A stretch of DNA of 64,000 nt from Clostridium sp. CAG:914. Its GTDB lineage: Bacteria > Bacillota_I > Bacilli_A > RF39 > UBA660. The translations under genes were made by a program, and so were the position numbers. The stretch lies in contig FR902161.1 of the NCBI GenBank assembly GCA_000437895.1, positions 48,388 to 112,387 of the forward strand, given 5' to 3'. Position 1 is the first letter of the stretch. Every line of letters begins with the position of its first letter. Positions 38,714-49,886 of this stretch are shown here, piece by piece. A model generated the notes under the pieces. That model made no database searches. It was given only the letters and a program-made list of their open reading frames with translations, and had not been told where the DNA came from.

Positions 38714-38731
38714 TACCTTATTTTTATTTTT

Positions 38732-39679
38732 TTAGTTTAGCGATTTACCTATTAATGATTTATAATCTATTCCATTAATAAAATCTTTTACTAAACATCT
38801 ATTTTTTCCTTCTAATTTTACATCTTTAAAAATTATAACATAATCTATAGCATTTATATATATGCCATTTTTATCTATATTAATTATTTTTCCAGCTTTA
38901 TCTTTTACTTTTATGTTAGTAACTTCACTTTCATATACTTTCATTCTTTTATTGTCTAGGTAGCAAAATGCTGCTGGTAATGTTGATAAAGATCTTATTT
39001 TGTTATGAATATTAATTGCTAAATCATTAAAATCTATTTGTTCTTCTTCTTTTTTTATATTGTATCCATATGTTACTTGATTTTCATCTTGTTTAATTGG
39101 TGATATTTTTCCTTCTATAATATCAGGTAGTGTTTTAATTAATAATTTGCTTCCTAATATAGACATTTTATTATATAAGATATCTAAATTGTATTCTGGT
39201 AATATTGTTATTTTTTCTTGACTTATTATATCTCCTGCATCCATTTTACTATCCATATACATTATTGTTATACCTGTTTCTTTTTCACCATTCATGATAG
39301 CTCTATGTATTGGTGCTCCTCCCCTATATTTTGGCAAGAGTGAACCATGGACGTTAATACATCCATATTTTGGATAATCTAAAAGACTTTGGGGTATAAT
39401 TTGTCCATAAGCACAAGTTATAATAATATCCGGATTTTTATCTATAATTTCTTGATAATTATCTTTTATCTTTTCTGGAGAGAAAGTTTCAATATTATTT
39501 TCTATGGCAATTCTTTTGATGGGTGTTGGAATTATATTTCCTTTTCTATCTTTTTCTCTATCCGGTTGTGACACCACCAGGATAACATTGGTATTTTTAA
39601 TTAATTCTTCTAAAACTGGAACAGCAAAGGTTGGTGTTCCCATAAATATTACTTTTAGTTTTTTTAATTTTTTATTCAT
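38732..39679 (-). CDS. fmt: Methionyl-tRNA formyltransferase
   Basis: Formylates initiator Met-tRNA using 10-formyl-tetrahydrofolate. 315 residues. VIFMGTPTFAVPVLEEL (residues 10-26), the catalytic motif with Asn and His CINVHGSLLPKYRGGAP near residue 108, and the Asp in MDSKMDAGDI near residue 143 are all intact. The C-terminal OB-like tRNA-binding domain spans about 205-312. AAAGGAG precedes ATG 39679. It is alone, without the def gene that often precedes it. The stop lies 18 nt above the -35 box of the RNA B promoter, so RNA B starts directly downstream of fmt. Confidence 0.96.
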   Translation of the reverse strand: MNKKLKKLKVIFMGTPTFAVPVLEELIKNTNVILVVSQPDREKDRKGNIIPTPIKRIAIENNIETFSPEKIKDNYQEIIDKNPDIIITCAYGQIIPQSLLDYPKYGCINVHGSLLPKYRGGAPIHRAIMNGEKETGITIMYMDSKMDAGDIISQEKITILPEYNLDILYNKMSILGSKLLIKTLPDIIEGKISPIKQDENQVTYGYNIKKEEEQIDFNDLAINIHNKIRSLSTLPAAFCYLDNKRMKVYESEVTNIKVKDKAGKIINIDKNGIYINAIDYVIIFKDVKLEGKNRCLVKDFINGIDYKSLIGKSLN

Positions 39680-39763
39680 TGTTAATTCTCCTTTATATAA
39701 ATACTATATAGTTTTTTCTTTTTGTATAAGTATACTACGAAATTAAAAATAAATATACTGTTT

Positions 39764-40278
39764 TTATATATGCTGTTTAATAAATATTTTATAATCAAAA
39801 CCTGTTTCTTTTATTTTCTTTATAATTAAAAGAATAATTGATTTAATAAATATGTAAAATATCCAGACACATATAATATAATAACCCATATTATGTGTGT
39901 ATTTGCCAGTTGTTGAAAAGTTTTCTTCTATTGTAAATACCCATGAATAATAATTATTTGTTAAAACCATTATAATTAACATTATAGAAATAATTAAGGC
40001 TATAATATTATATTTTCTCTTTCTATCTAATAAATAATTAGCACTTTTATAATATAAATATGGAACCATTATCATAGGAATATAATATAAATACCAAAAA
40101 AATATTTCACTATTTTCATCTATAATTAATGCTTTTTAGTAATCATCCAAAAAATTAATAAAATTCCTATTTTAATTATATTGTTTCTAAGTTTTTTGTC
40201 ATAAAGTCTATAATATAGAAATATTATACCAAAGCAAAAAATTATTAAGCAAATAAAACTTTTTTGAATATTTGGCAT
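39764..40278 (-). pseudogene. Frameshifted, truncated 7TM sensor-type membrane protein
   Basis: Two frames read like one protein. From ATG 40278 (MPNIQKSFICLIIF), preceded by GGTGAT, the frame is open to a stop near 40126. The second frame takes up at the AAAAA run at 40132-40136 (ALIIDENSEIFFWYLYYIP) and continues to 39764. The joined product of about 165 residues has 5-6 hydrophobic helices and the pattern TNNYYSWVF...GKYTHNMGYYII near residues 110-145. That pattern is typical of the histidine-kinase N-terminal 7TM region found in sensor or LuxR-type proteins. No kinase or HTH domain follows. One frameshift plus loss of the output domain suggests decay; a sequencing error at the A run could explain the shift but not the truncation. 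Confidence 0.6.
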
Positions 40279-40334
40279 ATAAATCACCATTAATAACATT
40301 ATAACATGGATGATATTTTTTCAAAATATTAGGT

Positions 40335-40361
40335 AAAAAAAAGTTTGAAATATTCAAACTT
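40335..40361 (-). terminator. Terminator after serS
   Basis: Minus-strand stem AAGTTTGAA/TTCAAACTT followed by TTTTTT. Confidence 0.88.
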
Positions 40362-40370
40362 GTAGATTAT

Positions 40371-41654
40371 TTATTTTTTCTTAATTATTTCTAATCCACC
40401 CATATATGGTCTTAATACTTCTGGAATAATTATACTTCCATCTTTTTGATAATTATTTTCTACTAGGGCAATTAGTGATCTTGTTGATGCTAATACTGTA
40501 TTATTTAGAGTATGTGGATAATAATTTTCTTTGTCTCCTTTTACTCTTATACCAAGTCTACGTGCTTGTGCACTTCCTAGTGTTGAACAAGATCCTACTT
40601 CATAATATTTCTGTTGTCTTGGGCTCCATGCTTCAATATCACATGATTTTACTTTTAAATCCGCTAAATCTCCACTACAACATTCAAGTTTTCTTACTGG
40701 TATATTTAAACTTTTAAATAATTCTACAGTATAAGATAACATTTTTTCATACCATTCCATTGATTCTTCTGGTTCACATATAACTATCATTTCTTGTTTT
40801 TCAAATTGATGTACTCTATATATTCCTCTTTCTTCTAGTCCATGGGCACCAACTTCTTTTCTAAAGCATGGTGAATATGAAGTCATAGTTATAGGTAATT
40901 CTTTTTTCTTTAATATTTCTCCTTTATATTTACCAATCATAGAGTGTTCGCTTGTTCCAATTAAGTATAAATCTTCTCCTTCTATTTTATACATCATGGC
41001 ATCCATTTCATCAAAAGACATAACGCCATCTACAACATCTCTTCTAATCATAAATGGTGGAATACAATAAGTAAATCCTTTCTCTATCATAAAATCTCTA
41101 GCATAAGATAACATAGCTGAAGATAGTCTAGCAATGTCTCCCATTAAATAATAAAATCCATTACCACTTGTTTTACCTGCTGAAGTTTTATCTAATCCAC
41201 CTAAACTTTCTAGTATATCGGCATGATATGGTATATCGTAATCTGGTACTAAAGGTGTACCTATTTTTTCTAATTCAACATTTTCACTGTCATCATGTCC
41301 TATTGGAACAGAAGGATCAATAATGTTTGGTATGACCATCATTTTTTCACGAATTGCTTTATTTAATTCTTCTTCTTGTTTTTCTATTTCTATTAGTTTA
41401 TCATTAATTTCTATTACTTCTTTTTTCTTTTGGTTAGCTTCTTCAGTCTTACCTTCTTTAAATAGTGTACCAATACTGTCAGATATTTTATTTCTCTCAC
41501 TTCTTAAATTGTCGCCTTGTATTTTTAGTTCTCTATTTTTTTTATCTAATTCTTCTATTTCATCTACGATAATAATTTTATGTTCTTGAAATTTTTTTCT
41601 TATATTTTCTTTGACTAATTCTTTATTATTTCTAATTAAATTTATATCTATCAT
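40371..41654 (-). CDS. serS: Seryl-tRNA synthetase
   Basis: Charges tRNA-Ser. 427 residues. The N-terminal antiparallel coiled-coil arm (residues 27-105) reaches the long variable arm of tRNA-Ser. Class II core: TSEHSMIGKYKGEI near residue 233, motif 2 FRKEVGAHGLEERGIYRVHQF near residue 267, and motif 3 with NNTVLASTRSLIALVENNYQ near residue 390. Start ATG 41654 follows AGAGGTG. Not preceded by a T-box leader. Own terminator. Confidence 0.97.
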   Translation of the reverse strand: MIDINLIRNNKELVKENIRKKFQEHKIIIVDEIEELDKKNRELKIQGDNLRSERNKISDSIGTLFKEGKTEEANQKKKEVIEINDKLIEIEKQEEELNKAIREKMMVIPNIIDPSVPIGHDDSENVELEKIGTPLVPDYDIPYHADILESLGGLDKTSAGKTSGNGFYYLMGDIARLSSAMLSYARDFMIEKGFTYCIPPFMIRRDVVDGVMSFDEMDAMMYKIEGEDLYLIGTSEHSMIGKYKGEILKKKELPITMTSYSPCFRKEVGAHGLEERGIYRVHQFEKQEMIVICEPEESMEWYEKMLSYTVELFKSLNIPVRKLECCSGDLADLKVKSCDIEAWSPRQQKYYEVGSCSTLGSAQARRLGIRVKGDKENYYPHTLNNTVLASTRSLIALVENNYQKDGSIIIPEVLRPYMGGLEIIKKK

Positions 41655-41732
41655 GAATGTTCACCTCTATATGGAATTATACTATAAGGATGGAGATTTT
41701 GCAACTAAAGGTAATATGGTGTTGCAAATACT

Positions 41733-42521
41733 TTATTTAAGATCTTTTCTAAGACTTTTAAGTTCATTAATAAAGTTTGTATCATTATTTTCTTTAGTAA
41801 TATTATATATTTTTTCTTTTCTATTAATTAATTCTTCATAACTTATTACGGCATCTTCTTCGTCTATAAAAACTATTTCATCTTTTTTCTTCATAAGCTC
41901 TTCATAACTTATTATAGCATTTTCTTCTTGTTCTTTTTCATAATCTGTTAGTTCTATTTTGTCTGGTATTGTTGCTTTACTTAATTTTTCACTTACGTCT
42001 TGAATATATTCTTTATTATTTATTGGTTGTTCTACTTTTACTTCCCTTTCTTTTGGATAAACTATTCCTATTGGAGATGTTTGATATCTTGATTTCATCT
42101 CTCTAAATACATTTCTTTGGTACGCTTTATTTGGTGATGGTTTGTTCTCAATATCATCAAAGAGAGATAAATTTTTAATCTTTGGTTCTTCTATTTCTTT
42201 ATTATTATTTTTTTCTTCAATAATTATTTCTAGTTGCTCTGGTTCTTTTATTATTGTATCTTCTTCACTAACTGTTGGGAATGAAATACTATTTATATCT
42301 TCTTTTTGAATATTTTCGTTAGAAATATATTCTTTATCTATAATAGGTAATTCTTCTAAAACATCTTCAGTCTTTTCTTTGGGTTTTATTGTTTTTATTT
42401 TACTTTTTTTAGAATAAATAATTAATGTAATGATAGTTAAAATAATTACAATTATTATTCCAAAAAACATTATTTTATTTAAAACATCTAGACTGTTATA
42501 AAAACTTAAAAATGGTTGCAT
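41733..42521 (-). CDS. Membrane-anchored acidic protein of unknown function
   Basis: About 262 residues from ATG 42521 (MQPFLSFYN), preceded by AAGGGTGAT. One membrane helix near residues 14-36, then a long, acidic, probably disordered cytoplasmic part (EEDTIIKEPEQLEIIIEE near 90). The C-terminal coiled-coil region has two copies of I-I/V-S-Y-E-E-L-[MI]-x-[RK]-K (near residues 208 and 230). The overall shape resembles EzrA/ZipA-like division anchors or SepF-adjacent proteins, but there is no sequence match. It lies immediately after rsmE (start 6 nt beyond the rsmE stop), so it ends the heat-shock-linked transcript or an rsmE unit. Confidence 0.6.
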   Translation of the reverse strand: MQPFLSFYNSLDVLNKIMFFGIIIVIILTIITLIIYSKKSKIKTIKPKEKTEDVLEELPIIDKEYISNENIQKEDINSISFPTVSEEDTIIKEPEQLEIIIEEKNNNKEIEEPKIKNLSLFDDIENKPSPNKAYQRNVFREMKSRYQTSPIGIVYPKEREVKVEQPINNKEYIQDVSEKLSKATIPDKIELTDYEKEQEENAIISYEELMKKKDEIVFIDEEDAVISYEELINRKEKIYNITKENNDTNFINELKSLRKDLK

Positions 42522-42526
42522 ATTTA

Positions 42527-43228
42527 TCACCCTTCATATATGTAATTTATAATGCTTGCAATACATATTGCGGCAGTTTCAACCCTTAATACTCTTTTTC
42601 CTAATGTTATATTTTTGAAGCCATAAGATGTTAATATTTTATTTTCGTTATCACTTATTCCACCTTCTGGTCCTATAACAAATACCATTTCTTCTTTATT
42701 TTCTTTATTTATGTATGTACTTATTTTTTTTGAATCTGGTGTTAAGGAACAGATAAATTTATTTTTGCAATTATAGTGTTCTAAATCTTTTATGGTCATA
42801 ATATCTGTTATAATTGGAATATCTAGTCTATGTGATTGTTCACTTGCTTCTTTACAGATACTGTTCCATCTTTTTATTTTTTTATCTACTTTATCATTAG
42901 TAATTTTTACAATACTTCTTTCTGTTCTTAAGGGGATTATTTTATGTACTCCTAATTCTGTTAATTTTTGAAGTATTAAATCAAATTTCTGTTCAGTTAC
43001 TAATGATATAGCTATAGTTAATTCTATATCAAGATTTCTTTCTTCTTGATAATTATCTATTATTTTGATTTGAAATGGATTTATTGATTCGATAAGACAT
43101 AGATATATTTTTTTGTTATATATTACTTCTATTTTATCATTTATAGACATTCTCATAACATTTTTTATGTGATGTATATCAGTATCTTGTAATTCTAATT
43201 TTTCATTTTTAGCGAAATATCTTTGCAT
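42527..43228 (-). CDS. rsmE: 16S rRNA (uracil-1498-N3)-methyltransferase RsmE
   Basis: 233 residues, SPOUT methyltransferase. N-terminal PUA-like domain starting MQRYFAKN with HHIKNVMRMSINDKIEVI near residue 18. The knotted SPOUT domain has VFVIGPEGGISDNE near residue 180 and ITLGKRVLRVETAAICIASII at the end. These loops bind SAM. In Bacillus rsmE follows dnaJ and prmA; here it follows dnaJ directly after a terminator, and prmA is missing from this place. Confidence 0.94.
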   Translation of the reverse strand: MQRYFAKNEKLELQDTDIHHIKNVMRMSINDKIEVIYNKKIYLCLIESINPFQIKIIDNYQEERNLDIELTIAISLVTEQKFDLILQKLTELGVHKIIPLRTERSIVKITNDKVDKKIKRWNSICKEASEQSHRLDIPIITDIMTIKDLEHYNCKNKFICSLTPDSKKISTYINKENKEEMVFVIGPEGGISDNENKILTSYGFKNITLGKRVLRVETAAICIASIINYIYEG

Positions 43229-43280
43229 ATTTGTTTTCCTTTACACATAATTTCTGGTAAGTAAATTATAGCATAGTAAT

Positions 43281-43306
43281 AAAAAAAAAGCATCTTTATT
43301 TGATGC
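43281..43306 (-). terminator. Terminator of the hrcA-grpE-dnaK-dnaJ operon
   Basis: Minus-strand stem GCATC/GATGC with eight T; overlaps the dnaJ stop. Confidence 0.85.
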
Positions 43307-44414
43307 AATTTTTATATTTTTTGAAATATTTTGTTTCTTCTAAGTCAGTTTCAGAAAGAGACTCAAATAATTTCTTTTGTTCTCTTGTTAATTTTTCTGG
43401 AATAATAACTTTAGTGACAACGTACATATCACCTTTTCTTTTATTATTAACATTTTCTATACCTTTGCCTTTAAGGCGCATTTTGCTACCATTTTGTGTT
43501 CCTGCGGGAATTGTTATATCAACATTTCCATATAAAGTTGGTATTTCTTTTTTACAACCAAGGGTAGCTTCTGTTATAGTTAATGGTAATTCTATATATA
43601 TATCATCATCAACTCTTTGATAATAGTCATGATCCCTTACGGTAAATTCTATGTATAAATCTCCAGATGGACCTCCATTTTTTCCAGCTTCACCTTTTCC
43701 AGCAATACGAAGTCTATTTTCGGTATCTATTCCACTAGGTACAGTTACTGTTATTGTTTTAGTAACTTCTACTTGACCTTTACCATTACATTCATTACAT
43801 TTTTTCTCATAAGTTTTACCTGTACCGCTACAGTAAGGACATGGTGACTTAGATAAGAAACTTCCAAATATTGTTCTTTGCTCTTGGGTTAACATACCTG
43901 TTCCGTTACATTGACTACATTTTGTAGAATTAAATCCACCTTGACCATCACAGTTTTCACATGTATCAACCATTTTTACTTTGATGTCTTTTTTTGTTCC
44001 AAATACGGCTTCTTCAAAATCAATAGTCATATGGTATAAAACATCATTTCCTCTAGTTGCTTTTGTCCTACTGTTACTTTTTGAACTTGAGAATCCTCTT
44101 CCGAAACCAAATCCTCCAAGAATATCATCAAATACATCAGACATATCTCCAAAATCAAAGCCATCAAATCCAGAAAATCCGCCACTACCATTGGTAAATG
44201 CACTATGTCCATATTGATCATATTGTTTTCTTTTATTTTCATCAGATAATACAGCATATGCTTCTTGAACTTCTTTAAATTTATCGGCAGCATTTTCTTC
44301 TTTGGAAACATCAGGATGATATTTCTTGGCTAGTCGTCTAAAAGCACTTTTTATTTCATCTTGTGAAGCTGTTTTACTAACACCAAGAACCTCATAATAA
44401 TCTTTTTTGTTCAT
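43296..44414 (-). CDS. dnaJ: Co-chaperone DnaJ
   Basis: Stimulates DnaK ATPase and delivers unfolded substrate. Start placed at ATG 44414 ([11 protein letters not shown]), preceded by GGAGGTAAG; 372 residues. J domain with HPD in [10 protein letters not shown] near residue 33. Gly/Phe region at about 75-110. Four zinc repeats C-x-x-C-x-G-x-G ([32 protein letters not shown]) span about residues 145-220, followed by the C-terminal substrate and dimer domains. Type I DnaJ, complete. Last gene of the heat-shock operon. Confidence 0.98.
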   Translation of the reverse strand: MNKKDYYEVLGVSKTASQDEIKSAFRRLAKKYHPDVSKEENAADKFKEVQEAYAVLSDENKRKQYDQYGHSAFTNGSGGFSGFDGFDFGDMSDVFDDILGGFGFGRGFSSSKSNSRTKATRGNDVLYHMTIDFEEAVFGTKKDIKVKMVDTCENCDGQGGFNSTKCSQCNGTGMLTQEQRTIFGSFLSKSPCPYCSGTGKTYEKKCNECNGKGQVEVTKTITVTVPSGIDTENRLRIAGKGEAGKNGGPSGDLYIEFTVRDHDYYQRVDDDIYIELPLTITEATLGCKKEIPTLYGNVDITIPAGTQNGSKMRLKGKGIENVNNKRKGDMYVVTKVIIPEKLTREQKKLFESLSETDLEETKYFKKYKNCIK

Positions 44415-44427
44415 TCTTACCTCCAAT

Positions 44428-44451
44428 AAGGTCCTAGTTACCTAGGGCCTT
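44428..44451 (-). promoter_or_regulatory. Intercistronic hairpin between dnaK and dnaJ
   Basis: AAGGCCCTAG/CTAGGACCTT stem-loop, the most GC-rich stem in the operon, with no T run. It lies right after the dnaK stop and just before the dnaJ ribosome site. Likely an mRNA stability or processing element that sets the DnaK:DnaJ ratio. Confidence 0.6.
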
Positions 44452-44455
44452 ATAA

Positions 44456-46920
<2,465 letters not shown>

Positions 46921-46935
46921 ATTCGCCTACTTTCT

Positions 46936-47934
46936 TTAATTTTTAGTGTTACTTAAATTTTCATTAATATAATTTAATAAAGTAACAACTTTTTCATATT
47001 CCATTCTTTTGGGTCCAATAATAGCAATCGTTCCTTCTAAGCCACCATAGTTATATTTTGTTTTAACCACGGCAACGTCTTCAGAAAGTTCACTATCCTT
47101 TCCTATATATATATTAATACCATTTTTTTCTTCAGCCATATCACTAATTGAAGATACATCATCTAATTTAGTTAATATTTTCTTTACGGCATCAATATTT
47201 TCAAATTCGGGTTGCTTTAAGAAATTATTTCTTCCAACAAAATGTACATCGGCTGATTTATTTGTAAAACTAGTAAAAGCATCATAAAAGGCATTATACA
47301 GTATTTCATGTTGAGTAACATATTTACCAATAATTGGTTTTATATCATATTCTAGTCTTTCACTAATGCAATCAATTGGTGTACCCACAATCATTCTATT
47401 TATAAGATTTACTGTTTTTATAACTTCTTCAATATCTGTATTTGGTAAATACATATTCTTATATTCAACGTGTCCTTTATCTGTTATAACCATTGTTAAT
47501 ACTTTATCATTCTCTAGTGGTACAACTTCTACTTTCTTTAATAAACTTTCATTGGAAGATTTTCCTAAAACTACTGAAGTATAGTTTGTTATTTCCGATA
47601 TTAATTCAATACTTTTTAAAATAATATCATTTAAATCAAGAGCTTTGTTATGAAATATTGTTTGTAGTTTTAACATTTCTTCTCCAGTCATATTTTTTGG
47701 AGACATAAGTTTATCTACATAGTATTTATATCCTTTTTCACTTGGAATTCTACCTGAAGCAAAATGATTTTTTTCTAAGTAACCTAATTCATCTAATATA
47801 ACCATTTCATTTCTTATCGTAGCACTTGAACATTTAAGATATTTGCATATTGTGCTTGAACTTACTGGTTTAGCGGTCTTAATATATTCTTCTGCTAGAA
47901 ATTTCAGGATATTCTCTTGTCTTTTTGTTATCAA
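46936..47934 (-). CDS. hrcA: Heat-inducible repressor HrcA
   Basis: 332 residues; represses the chaperone operon by binding CIRCE, and needs GroEL to stay active in Bacillus. N-terminal winged helix at residues 1-75 (TKRQENILKFLAEEYIKT; CSSATIRNEMVILDELGYLEK), GAF-like middle domain, and the C-terminal GLEGTIAIIGPKRMEYEKV near residue 298. The start is TTG at 47934, spaced from AAGGAAG; no ATG fits. First gene of hrcA-grpE-dnaK-dnaJ, preceded by two CIRCE-like operators, so it is autoregulated. Confidence 0.96.
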   Translation of the reverse strand: MITKRQENILKFLAEEYIKTAKPVSSSTICKYLKCSSATIRNEMVILDELGYLEKNHFASGRIPSEKGYKYYVDKLMSPKNMTGEEMLKLQTIFHNKALDLNDIILKSIELISEITNYTSVVLGKSSNESLLKKVEVVPLENDKVLTMVITDKGHVEYKNMYLPNTDIEEVIKTVNLINRMIVGTPIDCISERLEYDIKPIIGKYVTQHEILYNAFYDAFTSFTNKSADVHFVGRNNFLKQPEFENIDAVKKILTKLDDVSSISDMAEEKNGINIYIGKDSELSEDVAVVKTKYNYGGLEGTIAIIGPKRMEYEKVVTLLNYINENLSNTKN

Positions 47935-47946
47935 AACATCACTTCC

Positions 47947-47973
47947 TTAGCAATACTCTCATTTGATTGCTAG
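47947..47973. promoter_or_regulatory. CIRCE-like operator 1, downstream of the -10 of hrcA
   Basis: TTAGCAATA-9 nt-GATTGCTAG, an inverted repeat with the exact 9-nt spacer of CIRCE (consensus TTAGCACTC-N9-GAGTGCTAA); 7 of 9 positions match in each arm. It covers the transcription start. Confidence 0.75.
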
Positions 47974-47977
47974 TACA

Positions 47978-48006
47978 AGTATAATACTTTCTGTTAGCAA
48001 AGTCAA
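47978..48006 (-). promoter_or_regulatory. Promoter of the hrcA operon
   Basis: TTGACT (48001-48006) and TATACT (47978-47983), 17-nt spacer, minus strand. Flanked and overlapped by the two CIRCE-like repeats. Confidence 0.8.
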
Positions 48007-48020
48007 TAGTAAATTGCTAA
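47994..48020. promoter_or_regulatory. CIRCE-like operator 2, over the -35 of hrcA
   Basis: TTAGCAAAG-9 nt-AATTGCTAA, the same TTAGCAA/TTGCTAA core and 9-nt spacer as operator 1; it covers the -35 box. Confidence 0.65.
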
Positions 48021-48051
48021 CTTTTTAAAAAAAGAAAAGGTAATTGTTTAT

Positions 48052-49035
48052 TTAATTGACTTTTGATTTATCATAATTACTTTTTCCTATGTTTATTTTA
48101 CCTTTTTCACAATTATATCCAAATGAATCTACTAATTCATCTCCAATATACATACTTACTATTTCACAATTAACAGGGCATTTATTACATATTTCTATTT
48201 TGGTTTTCATAGCAGTATTTTTGGTATTGAAATCAAATGATACTTGTTTTTTATTATTCTTAGCATATATTGCTGCTCCAAGGGCTGTTACATAAGAAGA
48301 ATTTTTAGCTACCATTATGTTTTTATTTAATACTTTGGTAAACTCTGTTATAAGATAATTACATTTACTTAATCCTCCTACAAATATTATATTATTATTT
48401 ATTTCTTTTATACCTTTAAAGTATTCTATATAGTCTTTAACTATTATATTAAATAAAGAAGAAAATATATCTTTTTTATCATATCCTCTTGATATTTTTT
48501 TTATTATTTCATCTTCTAATAATATATTACAATTATTTCTTAAATTAATATTCCTTTGAGATATACTAGCAAGGTGTCCCATTTCTTCAATAGAAGTATT
48601 TAATTTTTTAGATAATGATTCAAGAAAATATCCATTACATAAGTCACAGGCATTAGATATTTTATAATTATTTAATTTTCCTTCTTTAATGGTTATTAAT
48701 TTTGAATCACTATTGGATATTTCTATTATTGCTTCTGTATTTGGATCTATACATAATACTCCTTCTTTGGTACAATCTATTTCATTTTTAACAAGTCCTG
48801 TAGTAAATATATTTTTGATAATATTTTTTCCACTGCCAGTAATAGTATAATTAGCTATATAGTTATTGTTTAGGTCTAAATTTACTTTTATATAACTTAG
48901 TAATTTATGAAAAGATTCCATCATATTTAATTCTATGTTTTGGGTATGACTTACTATTATATTATTTTTGTTATCTATGACTACTCCTTTTATTGAATAA
49001 GACCCTATATCTAGGCCTAAATATAATTTGTGCAT
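48052..49035 (-). CDS. BadF/BadG/BcrA/BcrD-type ASKHA ATPase (dehydratase-activase-like), stand-alone
   Basis: 327 residues. The ASKHA phosphate-1 motif LGLDIGSYSIKGVVID opens the protein, with TITGSGKNI near residue 65, an adenosine motif IIFVGGLSKCNYL near residue 223 and TALGAAIYA near residue 258. The central SNACDLCNGYFLESLSKKL near 128-146 corresponds to the N-D-K-C-A-A-G-T-G-R-F segment that binds the 4Fe4S cluster in HgdC-type activators, but here has two Cys and lacks G-T-G. A second cysteine cluster, CNKCPVNC, lies near residue 287. Known activators energise 2-hydroxyacyl-CoA dehydratases; no dehydratase gene is nearby, so the target is unknown. Confidence 0.65.
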   Translation of the reverse strand: MHKLYLGLDIGSYSIKGVVIDNKNNIIVSHTQNIELNMMESFHKLLSYIKVNLDLNNNYIANYTITGSGKNIIKNIFTTGLVKNEIDCTKEGVLCIDPNTEAIIEISNSDSKLITIKEGKLNNYKISNACDLCNGYFLESLSKKLNTSIEEMGHLASISQRNINLRNNCNILLEDEIIKKISRGYDKKDIFSSLFNIIVKDYIEYFKGIKEINNNIIFVGGLSKCNYLITEFTKVLNKNIMVAKNSSYVTALGAAIYAKNNKKQVSFDFNTKNTAMKTKIEICNKCPVNCEIVSMYIGDELVDSFGYNCEKGKINIGKSNYDKSKVN

Positions 49036-49089
49036 AATTCACCTCTTTAGGTAATTATAAAATATAAATTATTAAAAAAATGTCGATTA

Positions 49090-49118
49090 TTGATGTAGAC
49101 TATTTTCCTACATATTTT
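49090..49118 (+). promoter_or_regulatory. Promoter of the Xre gene with an embedded inverted repeat
   Basis: TTGATG (49090-49095) and TATTTT (49113-49118), 17-nt spacer. A 21-bp element, ATGTAG-9 nt-CTACAT (49093-49113), fills the spacer and is a good candidate autoregulatory operator of the Xre protein. Confidence 0.5.
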
Positions 49119-49156
49119 TATTTTTTATTATGAGATAATTTATCTAGAGGTTGATT

Positions 49157-49405
49157 ATGAAGAGGGATAATAGATATAAAAATATATATGATACAGTTAG
49201 ATTAAATATAAGAAAGTATAGAAGAAAAAAAGGTATTACACAACAAGAATTAGCTGATTTGGCTGATTTAAGTCATGGTTATATTAGGGATATTGAAAGT
49301 ATTAATATGGGAGTAACTTTCTCTTTAGATGCTGTTGAGAAAATTGCTAATGCTTTAGATGTTAAAATAAAAGATATGTTTGAAGAAGAAAAAGAAGACA
49401 TTTAA
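49157..49405 (+). CDS. Small Xre-family HTH regulator
   Basis: 82 residues from ATG 49157, spaced 6 nt from TAGAGG. Almost entirely one HTH_3 domain: VRLNIRKYRRKKGITQQELADLADLSHGYIRDIE (quoted in part: GITQQELADLADLSHGYI, near residues 27-44), then a second helix pair SLDAVEKIANALDVKIKDMF. The short acidic end EEEKEDI has no ligand domain. Neighbours are the divergent BadF-like ATPase gene and a convergent pilin. An inverted repeat in its promoter suggests autoregulation. Target genes unknown. Confidence 0.8.
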   Translation: MKRDNRYKNIYDTVRLNIRKYRRKKGITQQELADLADLSHGYIRDIESINMGVTFSLDAVEKIANALDVKIKDMFEEEKEDI

Positions 49406-49425
49406 CTTGTGTCTTCTTTTATTTT
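49391..49425. terminator. Bidirectional terminator between Xre gene and pilin gene
   Basis: Stem AAGAAGACA/TGTCTTCTT with T-rich flanks both ways; overlaps both gene ends. Confidence 0.75.
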
Positions 49426-49802
49426 AAATATTCATCTTCTCCACAATCTGTATATTCATCTCCGCAATCTTCTATGTATTTATACTTTCCATTATCATAC
49501 ATAATACACGATGTTGGATTTAAGTCCTTTACCATATCTTCTGTAATTGTAGTATGTTCTTTTATTTTTTCTAAACTTAATCTGTTATTTGTATCTTTAG
49601 TTAAACATACAAATACTTTGCTATATTTTGAAGCCATTAATTCAGCATAGGATACCATTATTTCTTGTTCTTGAGTAATAGTTTTTTCCTTTCTTTTATT
49701 TATAACTTGTAAAATATTTGGCATAGCTATTGCTAATATAGCTACGAGTATTACTATTGTGGCTAATAATTCTATTAAAGTAAATCCATTTTTTTTCTTC
49801 AT
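49419..49802 (-). CDS. Type IV pilin/pseudopilin (ComGC-like)
   Basis: 127 residues. Class III prepilin signal KKKNG-FTLIELLATIVILVAILAIA with cleavage between Gly6 and Phe7, Glu at +5, then a hydrophobic helix continuing into NILQVINKRKEK. The C-terminal globular part is small and has four cysteines (SC, DC, DC, VC), likely forming disulfides. Would be processed by the prepilin peptidase at 25.4 kb and assembled through the PilC-like platform. It stands alone, without other pilin genes. Competence pseudopilus or surface pilus cannot be told apart here. Confidence 0.85.
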   Translation of the reverse strand: MKKKNGFTLIELLATIVILVAILAIAMPNILQVINKRKEKTITQEQEIMVSYAELMASKYSKVFVCLTKDTNNRLSLEKIKEHTTITEDMVKDLNPTSCIMYDNGKYKYIEDCGDEYTDCGEDEYLK

Positions 49803-49886
49803 TTTTATCTATCCTTATGAAAGTATTATAACATTATATAATGTATAAGTAAATAATTAATGTCATATATTTATTTAGGTGATTAC

